From Acidimicrobiales bacterium (GTDB lineage: Bacteria > Actinomycetota > Acidimicrobiia > Acidimicrobiales > JABEUL01): a stretch of DNA of 13,021 nucleotides. The stretch spans positions 1 to 13,021 of the forward strand of contig JABEUL010000294.1 in assembly GCA_013044465.1 (NCBI GenBank), written 5' to 3'. Both the position numbers and the translations under genes were made by a program. The notes beneath the pieces are model-generated. The model did not search any database, had not been told where the DNA came from, and saw nothing but the letters and a program-made list of their open reading frames with translations. This document shows positions 12,827-13,021 of the stretch, one piece after another (within the stretch, counting starts at the first letter, position 1; each line of letters opens with the position of its first letter).

Positions 12827-13021
12827 GCTGGCTTCGAGAACTGCCTCTCTAGTTCATCGAGTTTTGCTATCCTCACCTCTAGTGGAGGATGTGTTGAAAA
12901 TAGGCTTGAGAGACTAAACCCTCCCGCAATCGCAGGTGCAAAATAAAAAGCATTGAAATGCTCCGCAGCCCTCAGATCCTTAGTAGGAATAGTGCTCATC
13001 GCACCGGTTACTTTAATAAGA
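12823..13021 (-). CDS. htpX: HtpX-like M48 membrane metalloprotease, C-terminal part only
   Basis: Partial gene; the window ends inside it. The visible C-terminal 65 residues include AAEHFNAFYFAPAIAGGF and SLFSTHPPLEVRIAKLDELE, the characteristic end of HtpX-type M48 zinc metalloproteases (TSHPPxxxRIxxL). The catalytic HExxH and membrane helices lie outside the window. HtpX degrades misfolded membrane proteins. The TGA at 12825-12823 overlaps the pspAB start as ATGA. The HtpX-PspAB pairing recurs in actinobacteria and supports both calls. Confidence 0.87.
   Translation of the reverse strand, partial: LIKVTGAMSTIPTKDLRAAEHFNAFYFAPAIAGGFSLSSLFSTHPPLEVRIAKLDELERQFSKPA

Overview
The window looks like an AT-rich actinobacterial (Actinomycetota) contig, probably complete from end to end. 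The phylum call rests on an HtpX-PspAB pair at the right end (PspAB is an actinobacterial family), GTG/TTG starts, and at least one promoter placed for a leaderless transcript. The first 94 bases are a near-perfect fold-back palindrome built from the first gene's own sequence. This is typical of an amplification or assembly chimera at a contig end, so the first aldo/keto reductase has lost its real N-terminus.

Layout. 1-1800: two convergent aldo/keto reductase genes, the second with palindromes upstream. 1862-2436: debris, holding a tyrosine recombinase (XerC/D-like) C-terminal remnant and a short ORF ending in an RHS-like motif. 2437-5106: a clear four-gene operon behind an ArsR-type operator (ArsR-rhodanese fusion, SHOCT membrane protein, DsrE-like protein, SQR-like flavoprotein), which reads as a sulfide/persulfide sensing and handling unit. 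5107-5552: no supportable gene.

5553-8139, all minus strand: a membrane-anchored beta-propeller-like protein, a tiny membrane ORF overlapping its start, a two-TM small protein interrupted by one TAA, and a tight run of three small genes (45, 65 and 155 aa) joined by an ATGA overlap and a TAA-T-ATG junction. Two of these proteins fall below ordinary ORF length cutoffs and I found them by reading frames directly. None has a function I can name. 8310-8909: a Phd/YefM-RelE/ParE toxin-antitoxin pair with a near-consensus promoter that puts the transcription start on the antitoxin GTG, embedded in a 12-bp-periodic repeat array. 9056-10490: decayed DNA, with a gene broken by a frameshift and a TAG, a possible transposase N-terminal scrap, and a stretch coding in three successive minus frames.

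10491-12163: a neuB-neuD pair (nonulosonic acid synthase and sugar O/N-acetyltransferase) overlapping by 4 bp. The other genes needed for a complete sialic/legionaminic-type pathway are not in the window. A nested hairpin separates it from the convergent minus-strand htpX (partial)-pspAB membrane-stress pair, also overlapping by 4 bp. The best candidates for something undescribed are the small-protein cluster at 5553-8139 and the operator architectures of the sulfur and toxin-antitoxin operons.
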